The notes under the pieces: generated by a model
What the model saw: the letters and a program-made list of their open reading frames with translations, nothing else
What the model was told of the DNA's origin: nothing
Databases searched by the model: none
Origin: Alistipes shahii WAL 8301
GTDB lineage: Bacteria > Bacteroidota > Bacteroidia > Bacteroidales > Rikenellaceae
Assembly: GCF_025145845.1 (NCBI RefSeq)
Contig: NZ_CP102253.1
Coordinates: 3,286,001-3,350,000 of the forward strand
Direction of reading: 5' to 3'
Length of the DNA: 64,000 nt
Made by a program: the position numbers and the translations under genes
Part shown: one piece after another, positions 27,559-35,292 of the stretch
Layout: every line of letters starts with the position of its first letter
How positions within the stretch are numbered: position 1 is the first letter of the stretch

Positions 27559-27667
27559 AATGAATTGATTTGGTTTTTTGTCGCTGTTGGGTGTTGCAAC
27601 TACCGTGCAAAACCGCCGGGAAGTCGCCTTTGCAGCCTTCGGGTGTACGATTGTTGCCGGAAATTTC

Positions 27668-27675
27668 TATCTTTG
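27668..27675 (+). promoter_or_regulatory. -7 element TATCTTTG before the DUF5106 gene
   Basis: Exact match, 17 bases before the first ATG; the predicted leader is short. Confidence 0.55.
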
Positions 27676-27691
27676 CGTATAAATAATCTCC

Positions 27692-28630
27692 ATGCCCATG
27701 CAACGCATCCTGATCATCCTCCTGGCAGCCCTGTGCGTCGCCGCGTGCGGCCGCCGCCGGAGCGCTCCCTCGCAGGAGGCCGCGGTCTCCGCATCCCGTC
27801 CGCGGGTTTTTCTCCCGGCCATCGCCCCCGCGGGACTCTCTCCGGACGAACAGCGCGACTATCTCCGCCGGCACTACTGGGACCGTTTCGACTTCACCGA
27901 CACGCTTTTCGTCTCCGAGGCCGACACCGTGCAGATGATCGAGGCCTTTGCGCGCTACATTGCGGTGCTTTCCGACCGTCCGGCGGATTCCGCGCCGATG
28001 GATTCGCTGATGCGCCGGGCTTCGTCGTCGAAGCCGATGCTCGACTATTTCGCGATGCTCGCCGGGACGGTGCTGCACGACCCCAACTCGCCGCTGCGCA
28101 ACGACGAGTTCTACATTCCCGTGCTCCGGGCGCAGCTCGCCAGCCCTTTCTACGACGAGTACGAACGCATCGCCCCGCAGTACGACCTCGAAATGGCCAT
28201 GCAGAACCGCCTGGGCCAGCCTGCCAACGATTTCCGCTACACGCTCGCCTCGGGCGCCTCGGGGACGCTCTACGGGCTGCAAGCCGAATACGTGCTGCTG
28301 TTCATCAACAATCCCGGCTGTGCGATGTGCCGTGAAATCCGCGAGGCGATCACCTCCTCGCCGATGCTTTCGGAGATGATCGAGCGGGGGCGGCTGAAGG
28401 TGCTGGCGCTCTATCCGGACGAGGACCTTACGGAGTGGCGCGACTACCGCGACCACATTCCGGCGTCGTGGATCAATGCCTATGACAAGGGGTGCGTCGT
28501 CCGCGAAAAGAGCCTGTACGACCTCCACGCCATTCCGGCCCTCTACCTGCTGGACAGCCGCAAGCGGGTGCTGGTGAAGGATTCGACCGACGTGGCGCAG
28601 ATCGAAGAGATAATAGACCGCCGGGCGTAA
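27692..28630 (+). CDS. DUF5106 / thioredoxin-like lipoprotein
   Basis: A 312-residue lipoprotein (lipobox VAAC, cysteine at residue 19). An N-terminal helical DUF5106-like half (YLRRHYWDRFDFTDT, about 55-70) precedes a thioredoxin-fold half. In the latter, FINNPGCAMCREI near residue 209 has a CxxC redox pair and AIPALYLLD supplies the cis-proline. Such fusions are common in Bacteroidetes and are thought to be periplasmic thiol-disulfide proteins. ATG 27698 is an alternative start. Confidence 0.8.
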   Translation: MPMQRILIILLAALCVAACGRRRSAPSQEAAVSASRPRVFLPAIAPAGLSPDEQRDYLRRHYWDRFDFTDTLFVSEADTVQMIEAFARYIAVLSDRPADSAPMDSLMRRASSSKPMLDYFAMLAGTVLHDPNSPLRNDEFYIPVLRAQLASPFYDEYERIAPQYDLEMAMQNRLGQPANDFRYTLASGASGTLYGLQAEYVLLFINNPGCAMCREIREAITSSPMLSEMIERGRLKVLALYPDEDLTEWRDYRDHIPASWINAYDKGCVVREKSLYDLHAIPALYLLDSRKRVLVKDSTDVAQIEEIIDRRA

Positions 28631-28690
28631 GACGCTTGATAGACGGGATTTATGGGCGATGGGTGACCCGGCGCCTCTTGTCCTGTTCTG

Positions 28691-28724
28691 CGCTCCCCGG
28701 CTTAAAAAGCCGGTTTTGGGAGCG
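28691..28724. terminator. Nested inverted repeat downstream of the DUF5106 gene
   Basis: CGCTCCC-CGGCTT (28691-28703) pairs with AAGCCG (28707-28712) and GGGAGCG (28718-28724), with GTTTT bulged between the two blocks. No long T-run follows. The rest of 28631-28830 shows no gene. Confidence 0.4.
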
Positions 28725-28835
28725 AACGGCGGTTCACACGCCTCCTGCCCGGTTCTGCGGCGCGGCTATAAGCGCAGCCTATCCCGCCATCAGAAAAGAC
28801 AATCGGAAACCTATACGGATTCCGAACGGATTTGC

Positions 28836-28843
28836 TATCTTTG
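28836..28843 (+). promoter_or_regulatory. -7 element TATCTTTG of the rubrerythrin gene
   Basis: Exact TAnnTTTG match 45 bases before the start codon. Confidence 0.6.
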
Positions 28844-28888
28844 CACTACAAACAGAATACAATCACACACATTAAACAGTAGAAGATT

Positions 28889-29440
28889 ATGGCAAAGAAA
28901 TGGCGTTGTACCGTATGCGGTTACATTCACGAAGGTCCCGAGGCACCCGACCAGTGCCCGATGTGCAAGGTAGGCAAGGAGAAGTTCGTGGAACTCGTTG
29001 AGGCCGAGGGCGACCTCGATTTCGTAACGGTACACAAGATCGGCGACGGCAAGGGCGCCAGCAAGGAGCTTTGGGAAGGTCTCCAGAATCATTTCATGGG
29101 CGAGTGCACCGAGGTGGGCATGTATCTGGCTATGAGCCGTCAGGCCGACCGCGAGGGCTATCCCGAGATCGCCGAGGCTTACAAGCGTTACGCCTGGGAG
29201 GAGGCCGAGCACGCCTCGAAGTTCGCCGAGCTGATCGGCGAAGTGGTCTGGGACACCAAGACCAACCTCGAAAAGCGCATGAACGCCGAGTGCGGCGCCT
29301 GCGAGGACAAGATGCGCCTGGCCCGCATGGCGAAGGAGGAGAACCTCGACGCCGTTCACGACACCGTTCACGAGATGGCCAAGGACGAGGCCCGTCACGG
29401 CAAAGGCTTCGAAGGTCTTTACAAACGCTACTTTAAGTAG
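28889..29440 (+). CDS. Rubrerythrin with N-terminal rubredoxin domain (NADH peroxidase type)
   Basis: A 183-residue protein whose rubredoxin-type iron site comes first (WRCTVCGY, then CPMC; residues 6-27), followed by a four-helix ferritin-like diiron domain (GECTEVGMY, WEEAEHASKF, KDEARHGKG supplying the Glu/His ligands). This order is the reverse of classical rubrerythrin and is typical of anaerobes, where the protein reduces hydrogen peroxide. It fits an obligate anaerobe exposed to oxygen. Single gene with its own promoter. Confidence 0.93.
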   Translation: MAKKWRCTVCGYIHEGPEAPDQCPMCKVGKEKFVELVEAEGDLDFVTVHKIGDGKGASKELWEGLQNHFMGECTEVGMYLAMSRQADREGYPEIAEAYKRYAWEEAEHASKFAELIGEVVWDTKTNLEKRMNAECGACEDKMRLARMAKEENLDAVHDTVHEMAKDEARHGKGFEGLYKRYFK

Positions 29441-29475
29441 GTTTCGATTTTACGGGGCTTTTTTGCCCTGACATG

Positions 29476-29520
29476 TCCGGCCCGAACGGGAATACGTTTG
29501 TATTTTTCGTCCGGGCCGGA
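29476..29520. repeat. Inverted repeat after the rubrerythrin gene
   Basis: TCCGGCCCG (29476-29484) pairs with CGGGCCGGA (29512-29520) around a T-rich 27-base loop. It may end the rubrerythrin transcript or be a palindromic spacer repeat. Confidence 0.45.
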
Positions 29521-29640
29521 TTACGTTAGGCCGAAACACGAACCGCTGAAATCGGAAACGCAGTTCGGAGCAAGTTCGAAAGGCCCGTTCTGCGAAGGTC
29601 CGTGCGGAGATGGCGGCGCAACCCTTCGCGGAAGGCCTGA

Positions 29641-29672
29641 AAAAGCCGGAGCAGCATGCTGCTCCGGCTTTT
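29641..29672. terminator. Perfect 32-base palindrome, terminator of the holin-like gene
   Basis: AAAAGCCGGAGCAGCA and its exact complement follow each other with no spacer; the minus strand ends in a T-run just past the stop at 29672. Confidence 0.8.
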
Positions 29673-30007
29673 CATTTTTTCTGCAACTCCTCGCGGAGCT
29701 TCAGAAACAGAGAAACCTTTCCGGCGAGCCATTCGTAGCCCGTTTGCGCTGCATGGGCCACCTCGTAAACCGTTTCGGCCTGCCTGCGGATCTGTTCCAC
29801 GGCGTCGCGGATCGCGAACAGGTAGACGAGGAGTGCGAGGACGGCGAAAAAGCCGCCTGCGATCAGCGCCGAGGCGATGAACGAACCCGTAACGGACGAA
29901 AGCCAGATAACCAGCGCCGTGAGCAGCAGCAGGATGGCAATGCCCGCAGTCGTTGCGAAAAACAGCAGCGCGGCTATGAAACGGCCGCCGGAAGGTTTAT
30001 TCTCCAT
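29672..30007 (-). CDS. Small membrane protein, phage-holin-like family
   Basis: A 111-residue protein with two transmembrane helices (about 10-35 and 43-65) followed by an amphipathic helix rich in Lys, Glu and Gln. The pattern matches the putative Actinobacteriota/Bacteroidota 'phage holin family' (holin_3_6-like), which is usually chromosomal and not a true holin. It follows the YtxH gene by 21 bases, a common pairing of envelope-stress genes. No function can be proved. Confidence 0.65.
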   Translation of the reverse strand: MENKPSGGRFIAALLFFATTAGIAILLLLTALVIWLSSVTGSFIASALIAGGFFAVLALLVYLFAIRDAVEQIRRQAETVYEVAHAAQTGYEWLAGKVSLFLKLREELQKK

Positions 30008-30028
30008 TGTTGCGTCGTGCCGGGAGGG

Positions 30029-30238
30029 TCATTTTTCGTCGCATTTGCAGCGGGCTTCCTCGATCTCCCTCTCGACTTTGCCGAGTTTGTCTTTCACCTT
30101 GTCGATCTCGTCGTCGATCGAATCCTTGATTTTCTGGCGCAGTTCCGGACCGGACTGGGGCGTGAAGAGCATTGTGAGGGCCGAACCGATGATCATGCCG
30201 CCCACGAGCGATACGATGGCAATTCCTGTGTTTTTCAT
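30029..30238 (-). CDS. YtxH domain protein
   Basis: A 69-residue protein with an N-terminal hydrophobic helix containing GGMIIGSALTMLFTPQSGPE and a charged, coiled-coil-like helix, the usual layout of YtxH/general-stress membrane proteins. First gene of a two-gene minus-strand unit. Divergent from the SLOG gene. Confidence 0.8.
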   Translation of the reverse strand: MKNTGIAIVSLVGGMIIGSALTMLFTPQSGPELRQKIKDSIDDEIDKVKDKLGKVEREIEEARCKCDEK

Positions 30239-30270
30239 AGTTGCTGAAAGTTTTAATTCAGCAATGGGGC

Positions 30271-30301
30271 TTGCAAAGTCCGGGCCAAAGCCTTACCTTT
30301 G
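30271..30301 (+). promoter_or_regulatory. Promoter giving a leaderless mRNA
   Basis: TTG at 30271-30273 and TACCTTTG at 30294-30301, 20 bases apart. The ATG at 30307 is only 6 bases beyond the -7 element, so transcription would start at or just before it. Confidence 0.65.
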
Positions 30302-30306
30302 GACGC

Positions 30307-30816
30307 ATGATCGCCGATCGCCGCACATCCGTCGCCTTTACCGGTCACCGCACCTATCGCGGCGCGGCTGCGGACGCCCTGCGCCGGACGGTGGGGGAGT
30401 TGTACGCGCGGGGTTTCCGGACCTTTTTGAGCGGCATGGCCGTGGGTTTCGATTTGGCCGCCGCCGAGGCGGTGCTGGAACTCCGGGAGCGTATGCCCGG
30501 CGTGCGGCTTGTCGCTGCGGTTCCGTTCCGGGGGCAGGAGATGCGCTTCTCCCCGGCCGACCGTGAACGCTTCCGGCGCGTGCTGGCCGAGGCCGATTCC
30601 GTCGAAGTGCTTGCGCCGGCCTACCACCGGGGCTGCTATGCCGTGCGCAACGATTTTCTGGTGGACAACGCCCGTGTCCTGGTGGCGTGGTACGACGGTT
30701 CGCCCGGCGGCACCCGCTACACCGTCCGCCGCGCCCTCGGCCGGAGGCTGGAGGTCGTCAACCTCTGTCCGGCGGCTCCCGTGCCGCCCGCCCCCGAACC
30801 GACGCTCTTCGGATAA
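30307..30816 (+). CDS. SLOG-family protein (DUF1273, YpsA-like)
   Basis: A 169-residue Rossmann-like protein: SVAFTGHRTYRG at the N-terminus (nucleotide-binding loop), FLSGMAVGFDLAAAEAVL in the middle and LVAWYDGSPGGTRYTV near the end are the SLOG/DUF1273 signature, a family thought to bind ADP-ribose-like or other nucleotides. The frame is open from 30241, but homology and the promoter position favour 30307. No neighbouring partner gene indicates a defence system, so its role is undefined. Confidence 0.78.
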   Translation: MIADRRTSVAFTGHRTYRGAAADALRRTVGELYARGFRTFLSGMAVGFDLAAAEAVLELRERMPGVRLVAAVPFRGQEMRFSPADRERFRRVLAEADSVEVLAPAYHRGCYAVRNDFLVDNARVLVAWYDGSPGGTRYTVRRALGRRLEVVNLCPAAPVPPAPEPTLFG

Positions 30817-30918
30817 AAAAGCGGCCCGGAGGCCTTGCGTGGTCGGCAGATTGTGACAAGCTGTTACATTGAGTTTTACTCTTGAATAATCGCTCTGTTT
30901 TTCAACCCGAAGCCAGCG

Positions 30919-31122
30919 GAGTGGCTAAACATGTATGTTGCAGCCCTCCGCAGCCGGGGGCTTGCCTTCGGCTTCCTCCTTGCACCTCGGTAAAATCAGC
31001 GAGCTGTTTTACCCTCGGTCGCTGCGTCGGTTCGGGCTGCCGGACTTGCATTGCAAGAAAAAATAACAAACCCTCTGTCGGATTATTCTGAATATCTGTT
31101 GATTACGATCTTTTAGCCACTC
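30919..31122. repeat. 204-bp element with 11-bp terminal inverted repeats
   Basis: GAGTGGCTAAA (30919-30929) and TTTAGCCACTC (31112-31122) are exact inverted copies. Inside, GGTAAAA (30989-30995) and TTTTACC (31007-31013) form a smaller hairpin, and the right third is AT-rich. No open frame of note. No obvious target duplication. It resembles a MITE or a structured non-coding element; it fills most of the 30817-31162 gap. Confidence 0.5.
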
Positions 31123-31162
31123 ATGGCCCGGAGGCTGCCCTTCTCTGTCGTGCGAATCATTT

Positions 31163-32071
31163 TTATTCTGCCGTTCCTGCCGTCTCCTCCGGCTGCGTCA
31201 GCTCAATGCCTCGGAGCAGTTCTTCGACGCGTCGGAGGGTACTCGTCTTGCCGTATTCCTTCGAGGGGTAGCTGATGCCGACGGTGATGAGCGACTGCCC
31301 CTGTTTGAGGTCGTAGGCCGTGAATACGAATCCCGGATATTCGGTCCGGCGGCCTTCGCTGTACAGCATGTCGGTGCCGTTCGATACGAGGGGGCGCGAG
31401 GCCTTGATGATCCCGCCGTCGTAGTAGGCCGAATCGCGGCTCGCGCAGTAGTCCGAGAGGTCGGCGATGCTCTTCGCCTCGGGATCGAAGACATCTTGCA
31501 GGGCGTCGATGTTGAATTCCCATTCGCCGTCGAGGACGTACATCGTGTAGCGGGCGTAGGTTGAGTCGGTTTCGGGTTCAATGCTCTCTTCGAGGGCGGA
31601 GTATCCGGCCGGAATCCGGATTCGCAGCCCGAGGTCCGTGCAATCATAGGTCTGTTCGGTGTCGAGCAGCGGCAGCTCGCCGCCTTCGTCCACCAGCTGC
31701 GTGGAGAGCACCGTGAGGTATCCGATGAGCAGGGCGGTGCAGACGGCTGTTGCGAGCATGCGCCAAAAGGCGGCGTATTCGCCGGCTCCATGCTTGATTT
31801 TCAGCCAGACGTATAATCCCATGATTGCCTGCCAGACACCCCAGAGGATGGCTCCCGTGGCGATGACGTAACGGCCTCCGGCTTCGGTGAGATAGTAGGA
31901 GATGAAACTGAAAGCCAGTCCGCCGATGCACCACAGCAGTCCGACGAGGATGTTCTTTTTCGCTTCGGCGAGCGATGCCGCCGGCTGTCCGGCGGATTCG
32001 GAGACCGTGGATGCCGGCTCCGCAGGTGTTTCGGGCATCGGCTCGAACACCGGTTTTTCGGTCTTTTCCAT
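31163..32071 (-). CDS. Membrane protein of unknown function
   Basis: A 302-residue protein. A Pro/Glu-rich N-terminal tail (about 1-40) is followed by three hydrophobic helices (LLWCIGGLAFSFISYYL, VIATGAILWGVWQAIMGLYVWL, MLATAVCTALLIGYLTVL; about 44-130) and a C-terminal soluble domain of about 170 residues with no motif I recognise. ATG 32071 is preferred over an in-frame ATG at 32098, which overlaps the -7 element. Its promoter spacer contains a run of nine G, so expression may vary between cells. Confidence 0.7.
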   Translation of the reverse strand: MEKTEKPVFEPMPETPAEPASTVSESAGQPAASLAEAKKNILVGLLWCIGGLAFSFISYYLTEAGGRYVIATGAILWGVWQAIMGLYVWLKIKHGAGEYAAFWRMLATAVCTALLIGYLTVLSTQLVDEGGELPLLDTEQTYDCTDLGLRIRIPAGYSALEESIEPETDSTYARYTMYVLDGEWEFNIDALQDVFDPEAKSIADLSDYCASRDSAYYDGGIIKASRPLVSNGTDMLYSEGRRTEYPGFVFTAYDLKQGQSLITVGISYPSKEYGKTSTLRRVEELLRGIELTQPEETAGTAE

Positions 32072-32095
32072 GATGAATTGGGTTATTCTGGGATG

Positions 32096-32125
32096 CAAAT
32101 ATACGAAATCCCCCCCCCGAGCAAA
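32096..32125 (-). promoter_or_regulatory. Promoter with a G9 homopolymer in the -33/-7 spacer
   Basis: On the minus strand TTTG (32122-32125) and TATATTTG (32096-32103) flank an 18-base spacer that contains nine consecutive G (plus-strand C at 32110-32118). The gene start is 25 bases downstream. Confidence 0.65.
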
Positions 32126-32134
32126 TATTTTGCG

Positions 32135-32164
32135 AAAAAAATCCCCGCCCGCGATGGGCGGGGA
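32135..32164 (-). terminator. Terminator of the phosphofructokinase gene
   Basis: TCCCCGCCC / GGGCGGGGA stem (32142-32150, 32156-32164) with a run of seven A on the plus strand (32135-32141), which is the U-run of the minus-strand transcript. Confidence 0.9.
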
Positions 32165-32188
32165 TCAGAGTATGGGATTGCGACCGGA

Positions 32189-33424
32189 TTATTTCCAGTT
32201 CAGGATCTTGTGGAAGTCGTACTCCTCGGGATTGGGAACGTAAGCCTTGGCGGCTTCGTAGTCGGCCGGGGTGATGGCGTTGAGAATGGTCTCCACCACC
32301 GACGTGAACTTGTCCGACTTGATGTCCACCAGACGGGGCGGAATCTTGCCCGTCGTGGGGTCCTGCAAGTCCTTGAGGTAGAGCGGCGAGACGTTGCCCT
32401 CCGAATCCACGTAAACCATGCAGCCCGTCTTGCCCTCGGCGAAGAGCTTGTGCACGCCGATACCCAGCTCCGAGCAGTAGGTCAGGTCGTAGGCGATCGG
32501 GGTCTGGCAGCGGATTTCGTAGCCCAGCTCCACCGGACGGCTCTTGACCTTGAGACCCAGCTCCTTGAGCTTCATCTCGATCATCTCGTTGAAGATGTGG
32601 GCCTTCGACACCTTGCCCAGCTCGGGATGTCCGTGCTCGTCGTAGGTGAAGTGGATGCCGCTCTTGCGGATCTCCTCGTCCGACAGCGCGTGGAACACAC
32701 CTTCGGAAATCACCGCTGCGCCGTAGTCCATGCCCATGATCTTACGCTTGATGATCGACGAAATCACCAGGTTGACGATCTTCTCGACGGTGATTTCCGT
32801 CTTGTCGAACATCTCGGGAATGACGATCATCGGGTAGTGGCAGGCCTCGCCGATGCCGAATGCCAGGTGGCCGGCCGAACGGCCCATGGCAGCCAGCACG
32901 AACCAGTTGCCGCTCGTGCGTGCGTCGACGTAGACGGCGCGGGCGATGACTGCGCCCTTGTCCTTGGCCGACTCGTAGCCGAACGTCGGCGTGCCCTTCG
33001 GAAGCGGCAGGTCGTTGTCGATGGTCTTCGGCACGTGGATGTTGGCGATGGGGTATTTCTTGGCCTCGAGGAACTTGGCGATACGGTTGGCGGTCGAAGC
33101 CGTGTCGTCGCCGCCGACGGTCACCAGCAGTTTGATGTTGTTGTCGGTGAAGAACTTGAGGTTGAAGTTGTTCTCGAAATCCGAGTCCTTGGGTTTGAAA
33201 CGGCTCATCTGCAGGAACGAACCTCCCTGGTTGAAGATGCCGTCGGCCATCGGGTAGTCGATGTCTACGGTGCGGGGCGAGGGGTTGAACAGGCCCGTGT
33301 AACCTTCGTGCAGGCCGATGACGCGATAGCCCTGGCGCAGGAACGTTTTGGCGACACTGCCCACTACGGTATTCATGCCGGGAGCCGGTCCGCCGCCGGT
33401 CAGAATTGCGATTGCTTCTTTCAT
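32189..33424 (-). CDS. 6-phosphofructokinase, probably pyrophosphate-dependent
   Basis: A 411-residue PFK: ILTGGGPAPGMN at residues 7-18, VTVGGDDTAST near 101, PKTIDNDLPLP near 132 and AMGRSAGHLA near 175. The GGDD aspartate (Gly in ATP enzymes) and PKTIDND lysine (Gly in ATP enzymes) are the accepted marks of PPi-using PFK, which runs glycolysis reversibly. The length is above the 320 residues of bacterial ATP-PFK and matches the longer PPi/clade X forms. Cytoplasmic, with its own terminator. Confidence 0.88.
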   Translation of the reverse strand: MKEAIAILTGGGPAPGMNTVVGSVAKTFLRQGYRVIGLHEGYTGLFNPSPRTVDIDYPMADGIFNQGGSFLQMSRFKPKDSDFENNFNLKFFTDNNIKLLVTVGGDDTASTANRIAKFLEAKKYPIANIHVPKTIDNDLPLPKGTPTFGYESAKDKGAVIARAVYVDARTSGNWFVLAAMGRSAGHLAFGIGEACHYPMIVIPEMFDKTEITVEKIVNLVISSIIKRKIMGMDYGAAVISEGVFHALSDEEIRKSGIHFTYDEHGHPELGKVSKAHIFNEMIEMKLKELGLKVKSRPVELGYEIRCQTPIAYDLTYCSELGIGVHKLFAEGKTGCMVYVDSEGNVSPLYLKDLQDPTTGKIPPRLVDIKSDKFTSVVETILNAITPADYEAAKAYVPNPEEYDFHKILNWK

Positions 33425-33508
33425 GGTTTTGATAGGGTTTTTATGTTTTGAGAACCTTTTTTTCGGTTTCGGACGCCCAAAAGTACTGCTTTTTTTTCAA
33501 ACGGGCAA

Positions 33509-33549
33509 GAAAAAAGGAGGCCTCCGGTTCGAGGGGACCTCCTTTTTTG
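33509..33549 (-). terminator. Terminator of the cold-shock gene
   Basis: AAAAAAGGAGG near 33510-33520 pairs with CCTCCTTTTTT near 33539-33548 around a GC-rich loop; read on the minus strand it follows the csp stop codon by about 26 bases. Confidence 0.8.
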
Positions 33550-33574
33550 CTCTCTGTAATTATAGTTTGCGCGA

Positions 33575-33775
33575 TTACTCAACTACAGTTACGTTAATAG
33601 CCTGTTCTCCCTTGGCACCGGAGCCAACTTCGAACTCGACTGCCTGACCTTCGTTGAGCGACTTGAAGCCGTCCTTTGCGATGCCCGAGAAGTGTACGAA
33701 AATCTCTTTTCCGTTCTCCGCCGTAATGAATCCGTAGCCTTTCTTGCCATCGAACCATTTTACCTTACCTGTCAT
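33575..33775 (-). CDS. Cold-shock domain protein (CspA family)
   Basis: A 66-residue OB-fold nucleic-acid chaperone. RNP1-like KGYGFITAE (residues 12-20) and RNP2-like IFVHFSGI (25-32) are present, and the length is standard. It binds single-stranded RNA/DNA and melts structures at low temperature or during growth. Monocistronic. Confidence 0.95.
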   Translation of the reverse strand: MTGKVKWFDGKKGYGFITAENGKEIFVHFSGIAKDGFKSLNEGQAVEFEVGSGAKGEQAINVTVVE

Positions 33776-33878
33776 AAAAATAGAGAATTAAAGTGTTAAT
33801 GTGTTCGGCAAAGTAAAATAAAAAACATTGGCTTTCAAAACTTTTTGGCATGTTTTTTCGTCTTGTGCGGAAAATTCT

Positions 33879-33886
33879 TATCTTTG
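33879..33886 (+). promoter_or_regulatory. -7 element of the rSAM/lipoprotein operon
   Basis: TATCTTTG, 29 bases before the lipoprotein ATG. Confidence 0.55.
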
Positions 33887-33914
33887 CATTGAGAATGTTA
33901 AACCTCATGGCGTT

Positions 33915-34211
33915 ATGAACAGAAATCTGAAACTCGCGCTGGCAGCCCTTCTGGGCTTCTCCGCAGCCTGTACGTCGGTGAAAAACGCTCCCAAGGAGGA
34001 CACCGCGAAGACGCAGGGCGCCGATACGACGGCCGTAAAGGGATACCCCGAATTTCCCCGCCGCGTGGTGGTCATGTACGGCGTGCGGACGCCCCGGCAG
34101 GACAGCGTCCGCAACGAGCGGCTCAAACGCCTGGAACGCGAACGTCCCGATTCGCTGCCTCCCGTGGCCGAACGTCCGCAGGAGGAGGACCCTTCCGTCG
34201 GCAGAAAATAA
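33915..34211 (+). CDS. Small lipoprotein, probable partner of the adjacent radical SAM enzyme
   Basis: A 98-residue lipoprotein: signal NLKLALAALLGFSAAC (cysteine at about 19), then a charged Arg/Glu/Pro-rich tail with RRVVVMYGVRTPRQ in the middle. The LLGFSxxC signal and the VMYG segment resemble the putative lipoproteins that accompany a radical SAM enzyme in Bacteroidetes (the rSAM/lipoprotein system). It ends 3 bases before the rSAM start. What is modified, if anything, is not established. ATG 33915 is chosen for the signal peptide. Confidence 0.7.
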   Translation: MNRNLKLALAALLGFSAACTSVKNAPKEDTAKTQGADTTAVKGYPEFPRRVVVMYGVRTPRQDSVRNERLKRLERERPDSLPPVAERPQEEDPSVGRK

Positions 34212-34214
34212 GCC

Positions 34215-35288
34215 ATGTCACGCCGCCGGCTGGGGCTTCGCAAACGACTGGCCCTCAATATTTTTTCCGAACTCTATGCTTCGACGGTGCGCGAACACCG
34301 TCTCGATACGCTATTCTGGGAGTGCACGCTGCGCTGCAACCTCTCGTGCCGCCATTGCGGCAGCGACTGTCGGGTGGACCCCGGCGTGGCGGACATGCCG
34401 CTGGCTGATTTTCTGAAGGTGCTCGACGAGGAGGTGACGCCCCACGTCGATCCGGCCGACGTGCTGGTCATCTTCTCGGGCGGCGAAGTGCTCGTCCGCG
34501 CGGACCTGGAGGAGGCGGGCGCCGAGGTCACGCGCCGCGGCTACCCGTGGGGCATGGTGACCAACGGCATGGCCCTGACCCCGGAACGTTTCGGCCGTCT
34601 GCTCGACGCGGGGCTGAAATCGGTTTCGGTGAGCCTCGACGGTTTCGAGCGCGAACACAACTATATCCGCGGGAATCCCCGCAGTTACGACCGCGCGCTG
34701 GAGGCCGTGCGGATGATCGTGCGCGAACCCTCGCTGTCGTACGACGTGGTCACCTGCGTCACGGGGGCGATGGTCCCGCAGCTGGAGGCCTTCCGCGACA
34801 TGCTCCTTTCGGAGGGGGTGCGCCACTGGCGGCTCTTCTCGATTTTCCCGATGGGGCGTGCCAAGAACGACCCGACGCTGCGGATGACCGACGCCCAGTT
34901 CCGGGAGATGCTGGAGTTCATCCGCCGCACGCGGCAGGAGGGCCGGATCGAGGTCAGCTATGCCTGCGAAGGCTTCCTGGGCGGTTACGAGGCCGAGGTC
35001 CGCGACCATTTCTACCAATGCGCCGCGGGTGTTTCGGTGGCTTCGATCCGTGTCGACGGGGCCATTTCGGGGTGCACGTCGATCCGCGCCAACTACCATC
35101 AGGGAAACATCTACCGGGATCGTTTCTGGGACGTGTGGCAGAACCGCTTCGAGCCGTTCCGCGACCGCGAATGGGCGCGCAGGGGCGAATGCGCCGATTG
35201 CTCGATGTTCCGCTACTGCCAGGGCGGCGGCATGCACCTGCGGGGCGACGACGGCGAATTGCTCTACTGCCACTACCGCCGGCTGTGA
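34215..35288 (+). CDS. Radical SAM/SPASM protein of the rSAM/lipoprotein system
   Basis: A 357-residue enzyme. The radical SAM cluster CxxxCxxC is at residues 41, 45 and 48 within CTLRCNLSCRHCGSDC, with GGEVLVR (SAM-binding GGE) near 95. The C-terminal part carries a SPASM-like cysteine set (CAAGVSVAS, GCTSI, ECADCSMFRYCQGG, YCHY) for extra Fe-S clusters. Such enzymes modify peptides or proteins. The lipoprotein gene just upstream is the likely partner. Cytoplasmic, so modification would precede export. Confidence 0.85.
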   Translation: MSRRRLGLRKRLALNIFSELYASTVREHRLDTLFWECTLRCNLSCRHCGSDCRVDPGVADMPLADFLKVLDEEVTPHVDPADVLVIFSGGEVLVRADLEEAGAEVTRRGYPWGMVTNGMALTPERFGRLLDAGLKSVSVSLDGFEREHNYIRGNPRSYDRALEAVRMIVREPSLSYDVVTCVTGAMVPQLEAFRDMLLSEGVRHWRLFSIFPMGRAKNDPTLRMTDAQFREMLEFIRRTRQEGRIEVSYACEGFLGGYEAEVRDHFYQCAAGVSVASIRVDGAISGCTSIRANYHQGNIYRDRFWDVWQNRFEPFRDREWARRGECADCSMFRYCQGGGMHLRGDDGELLYCHYRRL

Positions 35289-35292
35289 CCGT

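Noticed and set aside
26039..28528. 829-codon minus-strand open frame over gadC and the DUF5106 gene
   Set aside because: It is out of frame with gadC and low in normal protein composition; both underlying genes are clear.
29672..30007. Prophage holin
   Set aside because: No phage genes nearby, and the YtxH neighbour points to a chromosomal membrane protein.
30307..30816. SLOG protein as part of a defence island
   Set aside because: Neighbours are ordinary envelope and metabolic genes; there is no effector gene beside it.
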